Assembly: GCF_002356335.1 (NCBI RefSeq) | Contig: NZ_AP018165.1 | Coordinates: 3,658,001-3,722,000, forward strand | Source: [Mycobacterium] stephanolepidis | GTDB lineage: Bacteria > Actinomycetota > Actinomycetes > Mycobacteriales > Mycobacteriaceae | Direction of reading: 5' to 3' | DNA: 64,000 nucleotides | Shown here: piece by piece, positions 30,223 to 39,563 of the stretch | Position numbering within the stretch: the stretch's first letter is position 1 | Layout: the number at the start of each line of letters is the position of its first letter | The notes under the pieces: generated by a model | What the model saw: only the letters and a program-made list of their open reading frames with translations | Databases searched by the model: none | What the model was told of the DNA's origin: nothing | Made by a program: the position numbers and the translations under genes

Positions 30223-30244
30223 GAGTATCCACAGCGCCTTCTAA
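30203..30244 (+). CDS. 13-residue leader peptide upstream of mgtC
   Basis: An ORF starting at ATG 30203, 7 nt after the very strong AGGAGGTGA, encodes MSDSQPPSIHSAF and stops at TAA 30242-30244. It contains consecutive Pro codons, which slow ribosomes. It ends 89 nt before the mgtC-like gene. Its last three codons and stop lie in the 5' arm of a 9-bp hairpin (30233-30273). This layout resembles leader peptides that control mgtC and mgtA in enterobacteria. That it is translated is inferred from the ribosome binding site. Confidence 0.6.
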   Translation: MSDSQPPSIHSAF

Positions 30245-30273
30245 CGCGGATCAGGGTCGCGCTCGAAGGCGCT
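30233..30273 (+). promoter_or_regulatory. Hairpin overlapping the end of the leader ORF
   Basis: AGCGCCTTC (30233-30241) pairs perfectly with GAAGGCGCT (30265-30273), enclosing 23 nt with a possible inner GCG/CGC stem. The 5' arm is the last three codons of the leader peptide, so a ribosome stalled at the Pro codons or at the stop would change its folding. The sequence after it is CTTGTTG rather than a clear T-tract, so a terminator role is uncertain. Confidence 0.55.
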
Positions 30274-30333
30274 CTTGTTGCACCAACACCGTTGCGTGCA
30301 CCTCGAAGCCACTGCAAGAGAACAGGACCCATC

Positions 30334-31056
30334 ATGAGTCATTGGGATGTCATCATCCGTGTAGCCCTGGGGTTTGGCCTGGGTTGCGTCATCGGGATCG
30401 AGCGGCAGTGGCGCGCCAAGAATGCCGGCCTGCGCACCAACGCGCTGGTGTGCCTGGGTGCGACACTCTTCGTCATCATGGGCGGCTACAGCTTCCATGG
30501 CCCCGGCGCCGACCCGACTCGCGTTGCAGCACAGATTGTTTCGGGTATCGGTTTCCTCGGCGCCGGAGTGATCATGAAGCAGGGCGCCACCATCACCGGG
30601 CTCAACACCGCCGCCACCATGTGGGCCACCGCTGCCGTGGGCGCGCTGGCCGGCGGCGGGATGTACGACGTCGCGATCGTCGGCACCGCGGCCATCGTGC
30701 TGGCCAACGTGCTGTTGCGGCCGCTCGGACATCTGCTGGATCGCCAACCGGCCATCGGCCGCGAGGCCCGGCCTGCCGAATACCTGTTCGAGGTCACCAC
30801 CACCGACGAGACCGAGGCGCATATCCGCGCACTCACCGTACAGGCCGTGAGCAGGCCTGAATTCGCGCTGCAATCGGTGCGGTCCTATGACGTCGAAGAC
30901 GGCAAGCATGTGCGCGTGGTGGCGAAACTGAGCGCCGAAGAACGCAACGACTCGCTACTCGAGTCGGCGGTGAGCCGCCTGTCGATGGAACCCGCCGTCT
31001 CATCGGTGCGCTGGCATGTCGACCGTGAAGAAAAGGCCGAATCCAGTGAATGGTGA
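30334..31056 (+). CDS. mgtC: MgtC/SapB-family membrane protein
   Basis: From ATG 30334 (AGGA 8 nt upstream) the product is 240 residues. The N-terminal MgtC domain (about 10-140) has the hallmark GLGCVIGIERQWRAKNAGLRTNALVCLGA and GIGFLGAGVIMKQG, with four hydrophobic helices. A soluble ACT-like C-terminal region (about 145-235) follows. MgtC proteins aid survival at low Mg2+ and in macrophages, and in Salmonella inhibit the F1Fo ATP synthase; the role here is inferred. The gene sits behind a leader with a translated-looking short ORF and hairpins. Confidence 0.88.
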   Translation: MSHWDVIIRVALGFGLGCVIGIERQWRAKNAGLRTNALVCLGATLFVIMGGYSFHGPGADPTRVAAQIVSGIGFLGAGVIMKQGATITGLNTAATMWATAAVGALAGGGMYDVAIVGTAAIVLANVLLRPLGHLLDRQPAIGREARPAEYLFEVTTTDETEAHIRALTVQAVSRPEFALQSVRSYDVEDGKHVRVVAKLSAEERNDSLLESAVSRLSMEPAVSSVRWHVDREEKAESSEW

Positions 31057-31076
31057 CCCACCACGCGGTCTCACCG

Positions 31077-31136
31077 GTCGAGTGTGAAGCCACGGCGGTA
31101 ATTCGGCGAAGTACCCGCCGAATCTTCACACTCGAC
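31077..31136. repeat. Nested inverted repeats between mgtC and tmk
   Basis: Perfect 13-bp arms GTCGAGTGTGAAG (31077-31089) and CTTCACACTCGAC (31124-31136) enclose 34 nt holding a second inverted repeat (ATTCGGCG and CGCCGAAT). The right arm covers the tmk stop codon. It lies between convergent genes and may terminate both, although T-tracts are lacking. Confidence 0.65.
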
Positions 31137-31764
31137 GCAGGAGCCTCTCCGCCAATGCATCCGGGTCGCCGCCATCGGTGATCACCCACGGGCCGCCCCA
31201 ATTCCGTTGCGCCAAATCGGCATACGCCGCGGAGACCCGCGACTGCAGATCCGCATCACGCTCATAGGTATCGCGGGTGCGCGCGCTCTCCCGCTCCTCG
31301 CGGTGCCGCGCCCGCTGCTGGGCAAGCTCCGGGGAGACGTTCAAGAACACCTGCCAGTCGGGATGTGGCAGGCCGAAGCGTTGGTACTCAAGCTCATCTA
31401 CCCAGCGCGCCATGTCGCCGTCGCCGTCCTGATGCAGCCGCGCCGCGCCATAAGCGGCGTTGGAGGCGACCCAGCGATCCAGTATCACCAGATCGTTCGC
31501 GGCGATCAGCTCGGCTATCTCGCCGAGCGCACTGCGGCGGTCGAGGGCGAACAGCAATCCCATCGCGTACGCGGAGGACACCACATCGCCGTGCCCGCCC
31601 GTGAGCGACTCGGCCGCGAGGTCGGCGTACACCGAGCGCCCGTAGCGCGGAAAGTCCAGCGTCGCAACGGATAACCCCTGCTTACCGCAGCGCTTCGTCA
31701 GCGCCGCGGTAAGCGTGCGCTTGCCCGCACCGTCGACACCCTCGATCGCAATCAGCTGACCCAC
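31126..31764 (-). CDS. tmk: Thymidylate kinase
   Basis: The 212-residue product has the P-loop GVDGAGKRTL at about 8-17, where Arg replaces the usual Ser, as in M. tuberculosis Tmk. It also has the DFPRYG substrate segment, LDRWVASNAAYGAARLH (the Asp-Arg motif) and a lid region rich in Arg. It phosphorylates dTMP to dTDP. It is 68 nt downstream of sahH, but a terminator lies between them, so co-transcription is partial at most. It matches Rv3247c. Confidence 0.95.
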   Translation of the reverse strand: MGQLIAIEGVDGAGKRTLTAALTKRCGKQGLSVATLDFPRYGRSVYADLAAESLTGGHGDVVSSAYAMGLLFALDRRSALGEIAELIAANDLVILDRWVASNAAYGAARLHQDGDGDMARWVDELEYQRFGLPHPDWQVFLNVSPELAQQRARHREERESARTRDTYERDADLQSRVSAAYADLAQRNWGGPWVITDGGDPDALAERLLRRV

Positions 31765-31783
31765 GGCTGGTCAGCCTACGCAA

Positions 31784-31813
31784 AGGCCCCCGGCACCGGA
31801 GTGCAAGGGGCCT
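31784..31813 (-). terminator. Terminator downstream of sahH
   Basis: AGGCCCC (31784-31790) and GGGGCCT (31807-31813) form a 7-bp stem. On the minus strand it is followed by TTTG. It lies 20 nt after the sahH stop and before tmk, so it is probably a partial terminator within the sahH-tmk pair. Confidence 0.65.
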
Positions 31814-31832
31814 CTACGCGGATGAGCGGCGA

Positions 31833-33293
<1,461 letters not shown>

Positions 33294-33329
33294 CGCCACC
33301 TCAATCGCGTCTCTTGAATATTTCCCGGA

Positions 33330-33346
33330 TGTCAATTCAATTGACA
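33330..33346. promoter_or_regulatory. 17-bp palindrome in the sahH promoter region
   Basis: TGTCAATTCAATTGACA has perfect 8-bp arms around one central base. On the minus strand it contains TTGACA, a consensus -35 element, so a protein bound here would block the sahH promoter. The element is AT-rich in a GC-rich setting. The regulator is unknown. Confidence 0.72.
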
Positions 33347-33424
33347 CACACGGGTCCGTCACCAGGTTAGCGCGTGTAAGCAACGGATAGTTAGATCAGG
33401 TAGCGAGATTTGTGGATGCGCAGG

Positions 33425-34099
33425 TCACTGGGGGCCTCTCCCGCTCGCGGGGGTCTTGTCGGCGAGCGCGTTGGCCTCTACGAATGGGGACAGCAGGCGC
33501 GCCATGTCGAGCGCCACATCATGATCCGATTCCGGCGGCATCGATATGTAACTAATCGCCAGCCGCACAATCGACCTCGCGAGGATGGCCGCGCCTTCCT
33601 CGCCGGCGGCCACCCAGCTGTTCGCGAACGACTCGGTGAGCCGCGCCGATGCCGGCAGCACGATCAGCGCGCTGTCGACCGTCACGAGGCGCATGAGCTC
33701 AGGCTTGGCCTCACCCGTCAACAGCGAGATGACCATGGGGTCTGCGGCGCTTTCGGCGAAGAAGGCCGCGAACCCCCGATGCAAGGCGCCGTGGATGTCG
33801 CCGACGTTGGCGTAGATCGCATCGTTGACAGCTTCGGCCAACCGCAAGGCCAGCCGCAGTGCGTACCCCTGAGCCAACCCCTGCCGGGAACCGAACTCGT
33901 TGTACAGCGTCTGACGACTGACTCCCGCCCGGCGGGCCACCGCCGACATCGTCACCGCCGACCAATCCTGATGACGTAGAAGATCTCCGAGCGCATCAAG
34001 AACCGACTCGCGAAGCAGCGCCCTCGCGGCCTCGGCATACGGCACTCGTGGCGTCACACCGTGGAGCCCGGCAGGCGCGGTGTATTCGGTCAATGTCAT
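33425..34099 (-). CDS. TetR-family regulator of the alkane hydroxylase operon
   Basis: The 224-residue product has a TetR HTH at about 32-78 ([14 protein letters not shown] to [24 protein letters not shown]). It is the last gene of alkB-rubA-rubB-tetR, overlapping rubB (ATGA), as in Rv3252c-Rv3249c and the alkB operons of related actinobacteria. It probably senses an alkane metabolite or acyl-CoA and controls this operon; the M. tuberculosis orthologue Rv3249c has also been linked to MmpL genes. Candidate operators are the AT-rich half-sites at 35738-35796. Confidence 0.88.
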   Translation of the reverse strand: MTLTEYTAPAGLHGVTPRVPYAEAARALLRESVLDALGDLLRHQDWSAVTMSAVARRAGVSRQTLYNEFGSRQGLAQGYALRLALRLAEAVNDAIYANVGDIHGALHRGFAAFFAESAADPMVISLLTGEAKPELMRLVTVDSALIVLPASARLTESFANSWVAAGEEGAAILARSIVRLAISYISMPPESDHDVALDMARLLSPFVEANALADKTPASGRGPQ

Positions 34100-34284
34100 G
34101 GCCGCGCGATCTCCACCATCACGAAGTCGGTCTTGGCTGCCCCACAGTCCGGGCAGCTCCAGTCCTCGGGGATGTCATCCCAGCGAGTACCCGGCTCGAT
34201 TCCGTCCTCTGGCCACCCCAGCGCCTCGTCGTACTGAAATCCACACTGCATGCATTCGAACAACTTGTAGTCGTTCTCGCTCAT
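34096..34284 (-). CDS. rubB: Rubredoxin RubB
   Basis: The 62-residue product has the two Cys pairs of a rubredoxin (CMQCG near 11-15 and CPDCG near 44-48), which bind one iron. The sequence between them ([27 protein letters not shown]) is typical. It carries electrons from a rubredoxin reductase to AlkB. It overlaps rubA and the tetR gene by 4 nt on either side, so four cistrons are translationally linked. Confidence 0.95.
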   Translation of the reverse strand: MSENDYKLFECMQCGFQYDEALGWPEDGIEPGTRWDDIPEDWSCPDCGAAKTDFVMVEIARP

Positions 34285-34457
34285 GATTCCGCTCCTTGCA
34301 GGGCTTCAAAATCCACCTTCTCGCGCACTCCGCAGTCGGGGCAGCACCAATCGTCGGGAACCTCTGACCATGCCGTCCCGGCCGGGAACCCCTCGCGCGG
34401 GGCGCCCGTGTTCTCGTCGTACACGTACTGACATATGGGGCAACGGTACTGGGACAT
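34281..34457 (-). CDS. rubA: Rubredoxin RubA
   Basis: This 58-residue protein runs from ATG 34457 to TGA 34281. It begins [18 protein letters not shown] and has CPIC and CCPDCG iron-binding pairs with the typical DDW between. It is one nt after the alkB stop and overlaps rubB (ATGA). Two rubredoxins in tandem are usual in actinobacterial alkB operons: the AlkG1 type often cannot support alkane oxidation while the AlkG2 type can. Which is which here is not decided. Confidence 0.93.
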   Translation of the reverse strand: MSQYRCPICQYVYDENTGAPREGFPAGTAWSEVPDDWCCPDCGVREKVDFEALQGAES

Positions 34458-34458
34458 G

Positions 34459-35688
34459 TCAGGCGGCCTGTTCTGTTACGCCGTACTTGGCCAGAATCTT
34501 GGCGCGCTTGCTCGGTTGGACGTTGACCTTGGTGATATCGCCGTCGTAGTGATCCAGCACCCGCTGATCCATGACTTTGCGCCACAGCGGCGGGAAGTAC
34601 GCCAGCGTCAGCATCGTGGCGTACCCGCTGGGCAGGTTCGGAGCACCGTCCATGCTGCGCAGCATCTGGTAGCGCCGGGTGGGGTTGGCGTGGTGATCGC
34701 TGTGCCGCTGCAGGTGGTACAGGAAGATGTTGGTCACCAGGTGATCGGAGTTCCAACTGTGTTTGGGGGTGCAGCGCTCGTACCGCCCGTCGGCGACCTT
34801 CTGCCGCAGCAGCCCGTAGTGCTCCAGGTAGTTCACCGTCTCCAGGAAGGTGAAGCCGTAGATGGCCTGAATGATCAGGTATGGGATGACCGCGGTGCCG
34901 AAGATGGCGATGGTGACCCCGAACAGCACCACCGTCATCAGCCAGGCGTTCACCACGTCGTTGCTCGGGTGCAGCACGAAGCGGTTCAGCCGCTTCATGC
35001 GCGTGGCCTCCAGATTCCACGAGGACTTCAGGCTGCCCCAGACGCTGCGTGGCCAGAAGCCCCAGAACGTCTCGCCGAATCGCGAGCTGGCCGGATCCTC
35101 GGGTGTCGCGACGCGCACATGGTGTCCGCGGTTGTGCTCGATGTAGAAGTGCCCGTAGAAGGTCTGCGCGAGTGTGATCTTCGAGAGCCAGCGCTCCAGC
35201 TCATCCTTCTTGTGTCCCATCTCGTGCGCAGTGTTGATCCCGACGCCGCCGAGCACACCGATCGAGAAGGCAATACCCAGCTTGGAGATCCAGCTGATGC
35301 CGTTGTCGAACCCGATCCAACTCAGGTCGGTGGCGGTGAAGTAGTAGGCCCCCAGAAAGAAGCTCGCGTACTGGAAGGGGATGAAGATGTACGTGCAGTA
35401 GCGGTAATACTTGTCGTTCTCCAGCGCCTCCATCACCTCATCGGGCGCGTTCTCACCGTCGGTACCGAACCGCAGATCCAGCAGCGGCAGGATCACGTAC
35501 ACCAGCAGTGGGCCGATCCAGAAGAAGAACGGCGAGAACTGCTGCCATCCGAGCTGGTTCATCGCATACACCAGCGCCGTCGCAATGAAGATCGCGGTGG
35601 GGGGGATCATCCCGTACAGCCACATGTGGCGCTTGCGGTCGCGCCACTGGACGGGCAGGTCATGGGCTGCATCAAGGTTTGACGTCAT
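34459..35688 (-). CDS. alkB: AlkB, membrane alkane 1-monooxygenase
   Basis: I choose ATG 35688 because GAGGAG is then 9 nt upstream; the ATG at 35697 touches it. The 409-residue product has about six membrane helices and the His boxes of non-haem di-iron hydroxylases: HEMGHKKDE, EHNRGHHVRVATPEDPAS, NYLEHYGLLRQ and LQRHSDHHANPTRRYQ. It oxidises medium to long n-alkanes to 1-alkanols with O2 and rubredoxin. It heads the alkB-rubA-rubB-tetR operon. A good promoter lies at 35743-35771 with a CRP-like site just downstream. Confidence 0.96.
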   Translation of the reverse strand: MTSNLDAAHDLPVQWRDRKRHMWLYGMIPPTAIFIATALVYAMNQLGWQQFSPFFFWIGPLLVYVILPLLDLRFGTDGENAPDEVMEALENDKYYRYCTYIFIPFQYASFFLGAYYFTATDLSWIGFDNGISWISKLGIAFSIGVLGGVGINTAHEMGHKKDELERWLSKITLAQTFYGHFYIEHNRGHHVRVATPEDPASSRFGETFWGFWPRSVWGSLKSSWNLEATRMKRLNRFVLHPSNDVVNAWLMTVVLFGVTIAIFGTAVIPYLIIQAIYGFTFLETVNYLEHYGLLRQKVADGRYERCTPKHSWNSDHLVTNIFLYHLQRHSDHHANPTRRYQMLRSMDGAPNLPSGYATMLTLAYFPPLWRKVMDQRVLDHYDGDITKVNVQPSKRAKILAKYGVTEQAA

Positions 35689-35715
35689 CGTCACCATCTC
35701 CTCGGTCTATATCTG

Positions 35716-35731
35716 CGTGAGGTACGTCACC
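35716..35731. promoter_or_regulatory. CRP-like site in the alkB leader
   Basis: CGTGAGGTACGTCACC has perfect GTGA and TCAC half-sites with a 6-nt spacer. It lies downstream of the -10 element, around +12 to +20 of the expected transcript, a position where CRP would repress alkB. Confidence 0.6.
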
Positions 35732-35742
35732 GAACAGATTTT

Positions 35743-35771
35743 ACAATAGGACATGATTCGTCGCCTGTCCA
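35743..35771 (-). promoter_or_regulatory. alkB operon promoter
   Basis: On the minus strand TGGACA (35771-35766) and TATTGT (35748-35743) are separated by exactly 17 nt, a good match to the housekeeping consensus. AT-rich arms ATTTTACAA (35738-35746) and TTGTAAAAT (35788-35796) lie at either side of the promoter and are perfect inverted copies of each other, 41 nt apart. Confidence 0.7.
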
Positions 35772-35847
35772 GACAAATAACTATGTTTTGTAAAATAAGT
35801 GGTGGTGCGCGTCATGCAGAGGGGACCTAAGCAGAGAAGGGAGCGCG

Positions 35848-37323
35848 CTACTTCTCGACAGCTACCCGCAACCCCAGCACCGAGTGCCTGCGGCTGTAGG
35901 CGAAGTAGACGATCACGCCGATGGCCATCCAGACCAATGCGAACATCCACGTGCGGACAGCGAGGTTGAGCATCAACCACCCGCACGCCAGGATCGCGAC
36001 CACGGGCAGCCACGGCACACCCGGCGTGCGGAAGCTCCGAGGTAAGTCGGGGCGGGAGCGCCGCAGCACGATGACGCCGGCCGACACCAGAACAAAGGCG
36101 AACAATGTTCCGACGTTGACGATCTCCTCCAGCCCCTCTATCGGGGTGAGGGACGCCGCTATCGCGACAAGAAAGCCCACGATCAGGGTGATACGTATCG
36201 GTGTGCCGTGCGATCCCGTCCGGGCGAGTTCGCGCGGCAGCAGTCCATCCCGGCACATCGCGAAGATGACCCGGATCTGCCCGAGCATCAGCACCATCAC
36301 CACCGTGGTCAGCCCCGCCAACGCGCCGATGGCGATGACCTTGGCCGCCCAGTCGACACCGTTGAGGTGAAATGCCGTGGACAGATTCGGATGTGAATCG
36401 GCCGCCCGTAGGTCGCTGTACTTGACCATGCCGGAGAGCACCACCGTGACCGCGACGTACAGAACGGTGACGATGACGAGCGAGGCGATGATGCCGCGCG
36501 GCACATCCTTTTGCGGGTTGCGCGTTTCCTCCGCGGTGGTGGCCACGACATCGAATCCGATGAATGCGAAGAACACGATCGAGGCGCCGGCCAGCACCCC
36601 GAACCAGCCGTACTGGCTTCCGGAACCGCCGGCGATGAACGAAAACAGGGACTGATCCACACCGGTCCTGCTGGAGCTCCCCGCCTCCGCCGGTGGGATG
36701 AACGGTGTGTAGTTGGCCGCCTTGATGAAGAACGCGCCGACGATGATCACCAGTAGCACCACCAAAACCTTGACGGTCGTGATGACAAGGGACACCCGTG
36801 AAGACAGCTTGGTGCCGACGGCCAGCAGCACCGTCAACACCGAGACAATGAGCAGCGCACCCCAGTCGACCTTGAGCGAACCGAGATACACTGCGCCACT
36901 GGATAACCCAAACACTGTGCTCAGATAACTCGACCAGCCCTTCGCAACGGTGGCCGCGCCAACCGAGAACTCCAAAATGAGGTCCCACCCCAGGATCCAG
37001 GCGGCGAACTCACCGAATGTCGCATAGGAGAACGTATAGGCGCTGCCGGCAACCGGAATGGTCGACGCAAACTCGGCGTAGCACATCGCAGCCAGGCCGC
37101 ACCCGATCGCGGCCATGATGAAGGAAAGCGATATCGCCGGGCCGGTGACATTGGCGGCCGTCGATGCCGTGACGGTGAAGATACCGGCTCCGATGACCAC
37201 AGAGACCCCGAAAACGGTGAGGTCCCACCACGTTAGGTCCCTACGGAGCTTCGTTTCCGGCTCGTCGGTATCCGCGATCGACTGTTCGACAGACTTGGTT
37301 CGCCACAATCCGCTACCTGGCAT
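35848..37323 (-). CDS. APC-superfamily amino acid permease
   Basis: From ATG 37323 the product is 491 residues with about 12 or more hydrophobic helices, beginning with GVSVVIGAGIFTVTASTAANVTGPA, the APC signature helix 1, and MCYAEFASTIPVAGSAYTFSYATFGE. It belongs to the cationic amino acid transporter group, matching Rv3253c. The likely substrates are basic amino acids or polyamines; not certain. The ribosome binding site is weak and a TTG 18 nt upstream could be the start. It lies between the CDF gene and the alkB operon on the same strand, with 160 nt before alkB. Confidence 0.85.
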   Translation of the reverse strand: MPGSGLWRTKSVEQSIADTDEPETKLRRDLTWWDLTVFGVSVVIGAGIFTVTASTAANVTGPAISLSFIMAAIGCGLAAMCYAEFASTIPVAGSAYTFSYATFGEFAAWILGWDLILEFSVGAATVAKGWSSYLSTVFGLSSGAVYLGSLKVDWGALLIVSVLTVLLAVGTKLSSRVSLVITTVKVLVVLLVIIVGAFFIKAANYTPFIPPAEAGSSSRTGVDQSLFSFIAGGSGSQYGWFGVLAGASIVFFAFIGFDVVATTAEETRNPQKDVPRGIIASLVIVTVLYVAVTVVLSGMVKYSDLRAADSHPNLSTAFHLNGVDWAAKVIAIGALAGLTTVVMVLMLGQIRVIFAMCRDGLLPRELARTGSHGTPIRITLIVGFLVAIAASLTPIEGLEEIVNVGTLFAFVLVSAGVIVLRRSRPDLPRSFRTPGVPWLPVVAILACGWLMLNLAVRTWMFALVWMAIGVIVYFAYSRRHSVLGLRVAVEK

Positions 37324-37376
37324 TACGGCAGTCTTGCACAACCCCCGCGCTCACCACTGTTGATCACACCGGGCGG

Positions 37377-38300
37377 CTACGAATTGACGGTAGAACGATC
37401 CAGATCGGGCTCGAGGTAGATCACCTGCGCGATCGGCACCGCCTCACGCACGCGCCGCTCCGCGGCATCGATCGTGGCAGCGACCAACGGCAGATCCGCA
37501 TCGGGTGCGATCGCGATCTTGGCCGCGACCAGAAGCTCCTCCGGACCCAGATACTGCGTACGGCAATGGATTACCCGCTCGACGTGATCGGCGCCGGTCA
37601 GCGCGTCCAGGATCGCGTGCTCCTGCGTCGCGGTCGCACCCTCACCGATCAGCAGGCTCTTCATCTCAACCATCAAGACAATCGCGATGACACCCAACAG
37701 CACGCCGATCGCTATGGTGCCGATCCCATCCCACACGGGGTCGCCCGTCAGAATCGTCATGCCGACGCCGAACAGCGCGAAGGCCAGCCCCAGTAGGGCA
37801 CCGGTGTCTTCGAGCAGCACGACGGGAAGCTCGGGGTTGCGGGAGTTTCGGATGAACTGCCACCAGCTGGCCTTACCCTTCAGCGGTTTGGATTCCACGA
37901 AGGCGGTACGGAAGCTGTAGCCCTCCAAACCTATCGCCAACACCAGGATCACAACCGCGACAATGGGCGACTGCAGATGCTCGGGAGCATGGATCTTGTG
38001 ATAGCCCTCATAGAGGGCGAAGACCGAGCCGAGCGTGAACAGCACCAGCGCGACCACAAACGAGTAGAAGAAGCGGCTACGCCCATATCCGAACGGGTGC
38101 AGTCGATCTGCTTCCTTACTCGCGGCGCGCTGCCCGTAGAGCAGCAGCCCCTGGTTAGAGGTGTCCGCCACCGAGTGCACGGACTCGGCAAGCATCGACG
38201 AACTCCCGGTGATCAGGAAGCCGACGAACTTGGCCGCCGCAATACCCGCGTTCGCCGCCAGCGCCGCGATGATCGCCCTCTTACTGCCGCCTGCCGACAT
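37377..38300 (-). CDS. Cation diffusion facilitator family transporter
   Basis: The 307-residue product has the CDF signature helix (SSSMLAESVHSVADTSNQGLLLYGQRAA), with His and Asp of the metal site in HSVAD, and a partner site LLEDTGALLGLAFALFGV. Six hydrophobic segments span about 10-220, and a C-terminal domain of alternating strands and helices follows. The pattern HSVADTSNQ is typical of the ZnT9-like subgroup rather than classical zinc exporters, so the metal is uncertain. It follows manA by 45 nt and may be the last gene of the mannose operon. Confidence 0.86.
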   Translation of the reverse strand: MSAGGSKRAIIAALAANAGIAAAKFVGFLITGSSSMLAESVHSVADTSNQGLLLYGQRAASKEADRLHPFGYGRSRFFYSFVVALVLFTLGSVFALYEGYHKIHAPEHLQSPIVAVVILVLAIGLEGYSFRTAFVESKPLKGKASWWQFIRNSRNPELPVVLLEDTGALLGLAFALFGVGMTILTGDPVWDGIGTIAIGVLLGVIAIVLMVEMKSLLIGEGATATQEHAILDALTGADHVERVIHCRTQYLGPEELLVAAKIAIAPDADLPLVAATIDAAERRVREAVPIAQVIYLEPDLDRSTVNS

Positions 38301-38345
38301 CGACTCTCCTTCTGTTCCCCGCGCTCGTATTGTCCTGCCGGACGG

Positions 38346-39563
38346 TCATGTGTCCGCGTCGACTGTTGCCATGAATACACGGGCATCGGAGTGCCCGGTC
38401 AGCGTCACATCTCCGCCGTCAGCCGGTATCCACACCGACTGTCCCGCATGCACGTCAAGATCCGGCCCTTTACCGCCCAACCGCACACTGCCCCGGGTGC
38501 ACAGCACTATCCGCGGTCCCTTCACGTCCACCGGGATGCGTTCACCGTCCACCAGATCGAATCGCGACAACGCGAACTCCTTGGCGGGTGTGAGGTACCG
38601 AGTCTGCGCACCGTCGGTGACGGTCTCAACATGCAGGTGCTTTTCGGCGGCAGGTGAAAAATCCAGCACCCGAAGCAATTCGGGCACATCGACGTGCTTG
38701 GGGGTAAGTCCGCCGCGCAGCACGTTGTCGGAATTGGCCATGATCTCGACCGCCAAACCGCGCAGGTACGCGTGCAGATTTCCGGCGGGCAGGTAAATCC
38801 CCTCCCCCGGTTCCAGCGTGAGCCGATTCAGCAACAGCGAGGCAAGCACTCCGGCGTCCGCCGGATAGCGCTCGCCCAACTCCAGAAGTGTGCGCGCCTC
38901 GCCGACGAAACGCTCATGGCCGGAGGACAGATAGCGCACGGCACCCTCGAGCACCGCGGGCACCAACAGATCCAGACTGGGCTGCGGAAGGGTTATCCAG
39001 GTGGTGAACAGGGCGCGTAGCCCGTCGGCGTCGGATTGTCCGGCCAACAGATTCACATACGGTGTCAGCTCGCCGACATCGAGCGCGCGAAAGAGTTCGA
39101 CGGTGTCACCGGGGTCGCGGAAGCCTGCCAGCGCCTCGAAACGATCTAGCGCCACAACCAGTTCCGGCTTGTGGTTGCGATCTCGATAATTGCGCACCGG
39201 AGAGTTGAGCGGGACACCCGCCGCCTCTTCACGCGCGTACCCGTCTGCCGCCTGCCGCGCACTGGGGTGGGCCTGCAGCGAGAGCGGCTCGTCGGCCGCC
39301 AGCACCTTGAGCAGGAATGGCAATTGATCACCGAACTCCGCCACCGATGCCGGACCCAACTGCCCCGCCGGATCTGCGGCCACCACATCGAGTAATGACT
39401 GTGCGCCACCACCGGTTTCCAGGTAAGCCGGGTCGGCGGGGTGCGCACCCAGCCACAGTTCGGCTTCCGGATGCGGTGTCGGTGTGGGGCGCCCGGTGAA
39501 CTCGGCGATCGCCGTCCGCGAACCCCAGGCGTACGTCCTGATCGCCCCCCTGAGCAGATTCAC
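38346..39563 (-). CDS. manA: Mannose-6-phosphate isomerase
   Basis: The 405-residue type-I isomerase has the zinc-binding LSLQAHPS motif near 96-103, KPELVVALDRFEALAGFR, and GEGIYLPAGNLHAYLRG in the second cupin. It interconverts fructose-6-phosphate and mannose-6-phosphate, the entry to GDP-mannose, lipoarabinomannan and glycolipids. The start overlaps the stop of the upstream SIS-like gene by 4 nt. It corresponds to Rv3255c. Confidence 0.95.
   Translation of the reverse strand: MNLLRGAIRTYAWGSRTAIAEFTGRPTPTPHPEAELWLGAHPADPAYLETGGGAQSLLDVVAADPAGQLGPASVAEFGDQLPFLLKVLAADEPLSLQAHPSARQAADGYAREEAAGVPLNSPVRNYRDRNHKPELVVALDRFEALAGFRDPGDTVELFRALDVGELTPYVNLLAGQSDADGLRALFTTWITLPQPSLDLLVPAVLEGAVRYLSSGHERFVGEARTLLELGERYPADAGVLASLLLNRLTLEPGEGIYLPAGNLHAYLRGLAVEIMANSDNVLRGGLTPKHVDVPELLRVLDFSPAAEKHLHVETVTDGAQTRYLTPAKEFALSRFDLVDGERIPVDVKGPRIVLCTRGSVRLGGKGPDLDVHAGQSVWIPADGGDVTLTGHSDARVFMATVDADT

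Noticed and set aside
30119..30333. Known Mg2+ riboswitch (M-box) upstream of mgtC
   Set aside because: The leader is too short for an M-box and I could not find its conserved core; the short-ORF attenuator reading fits better.
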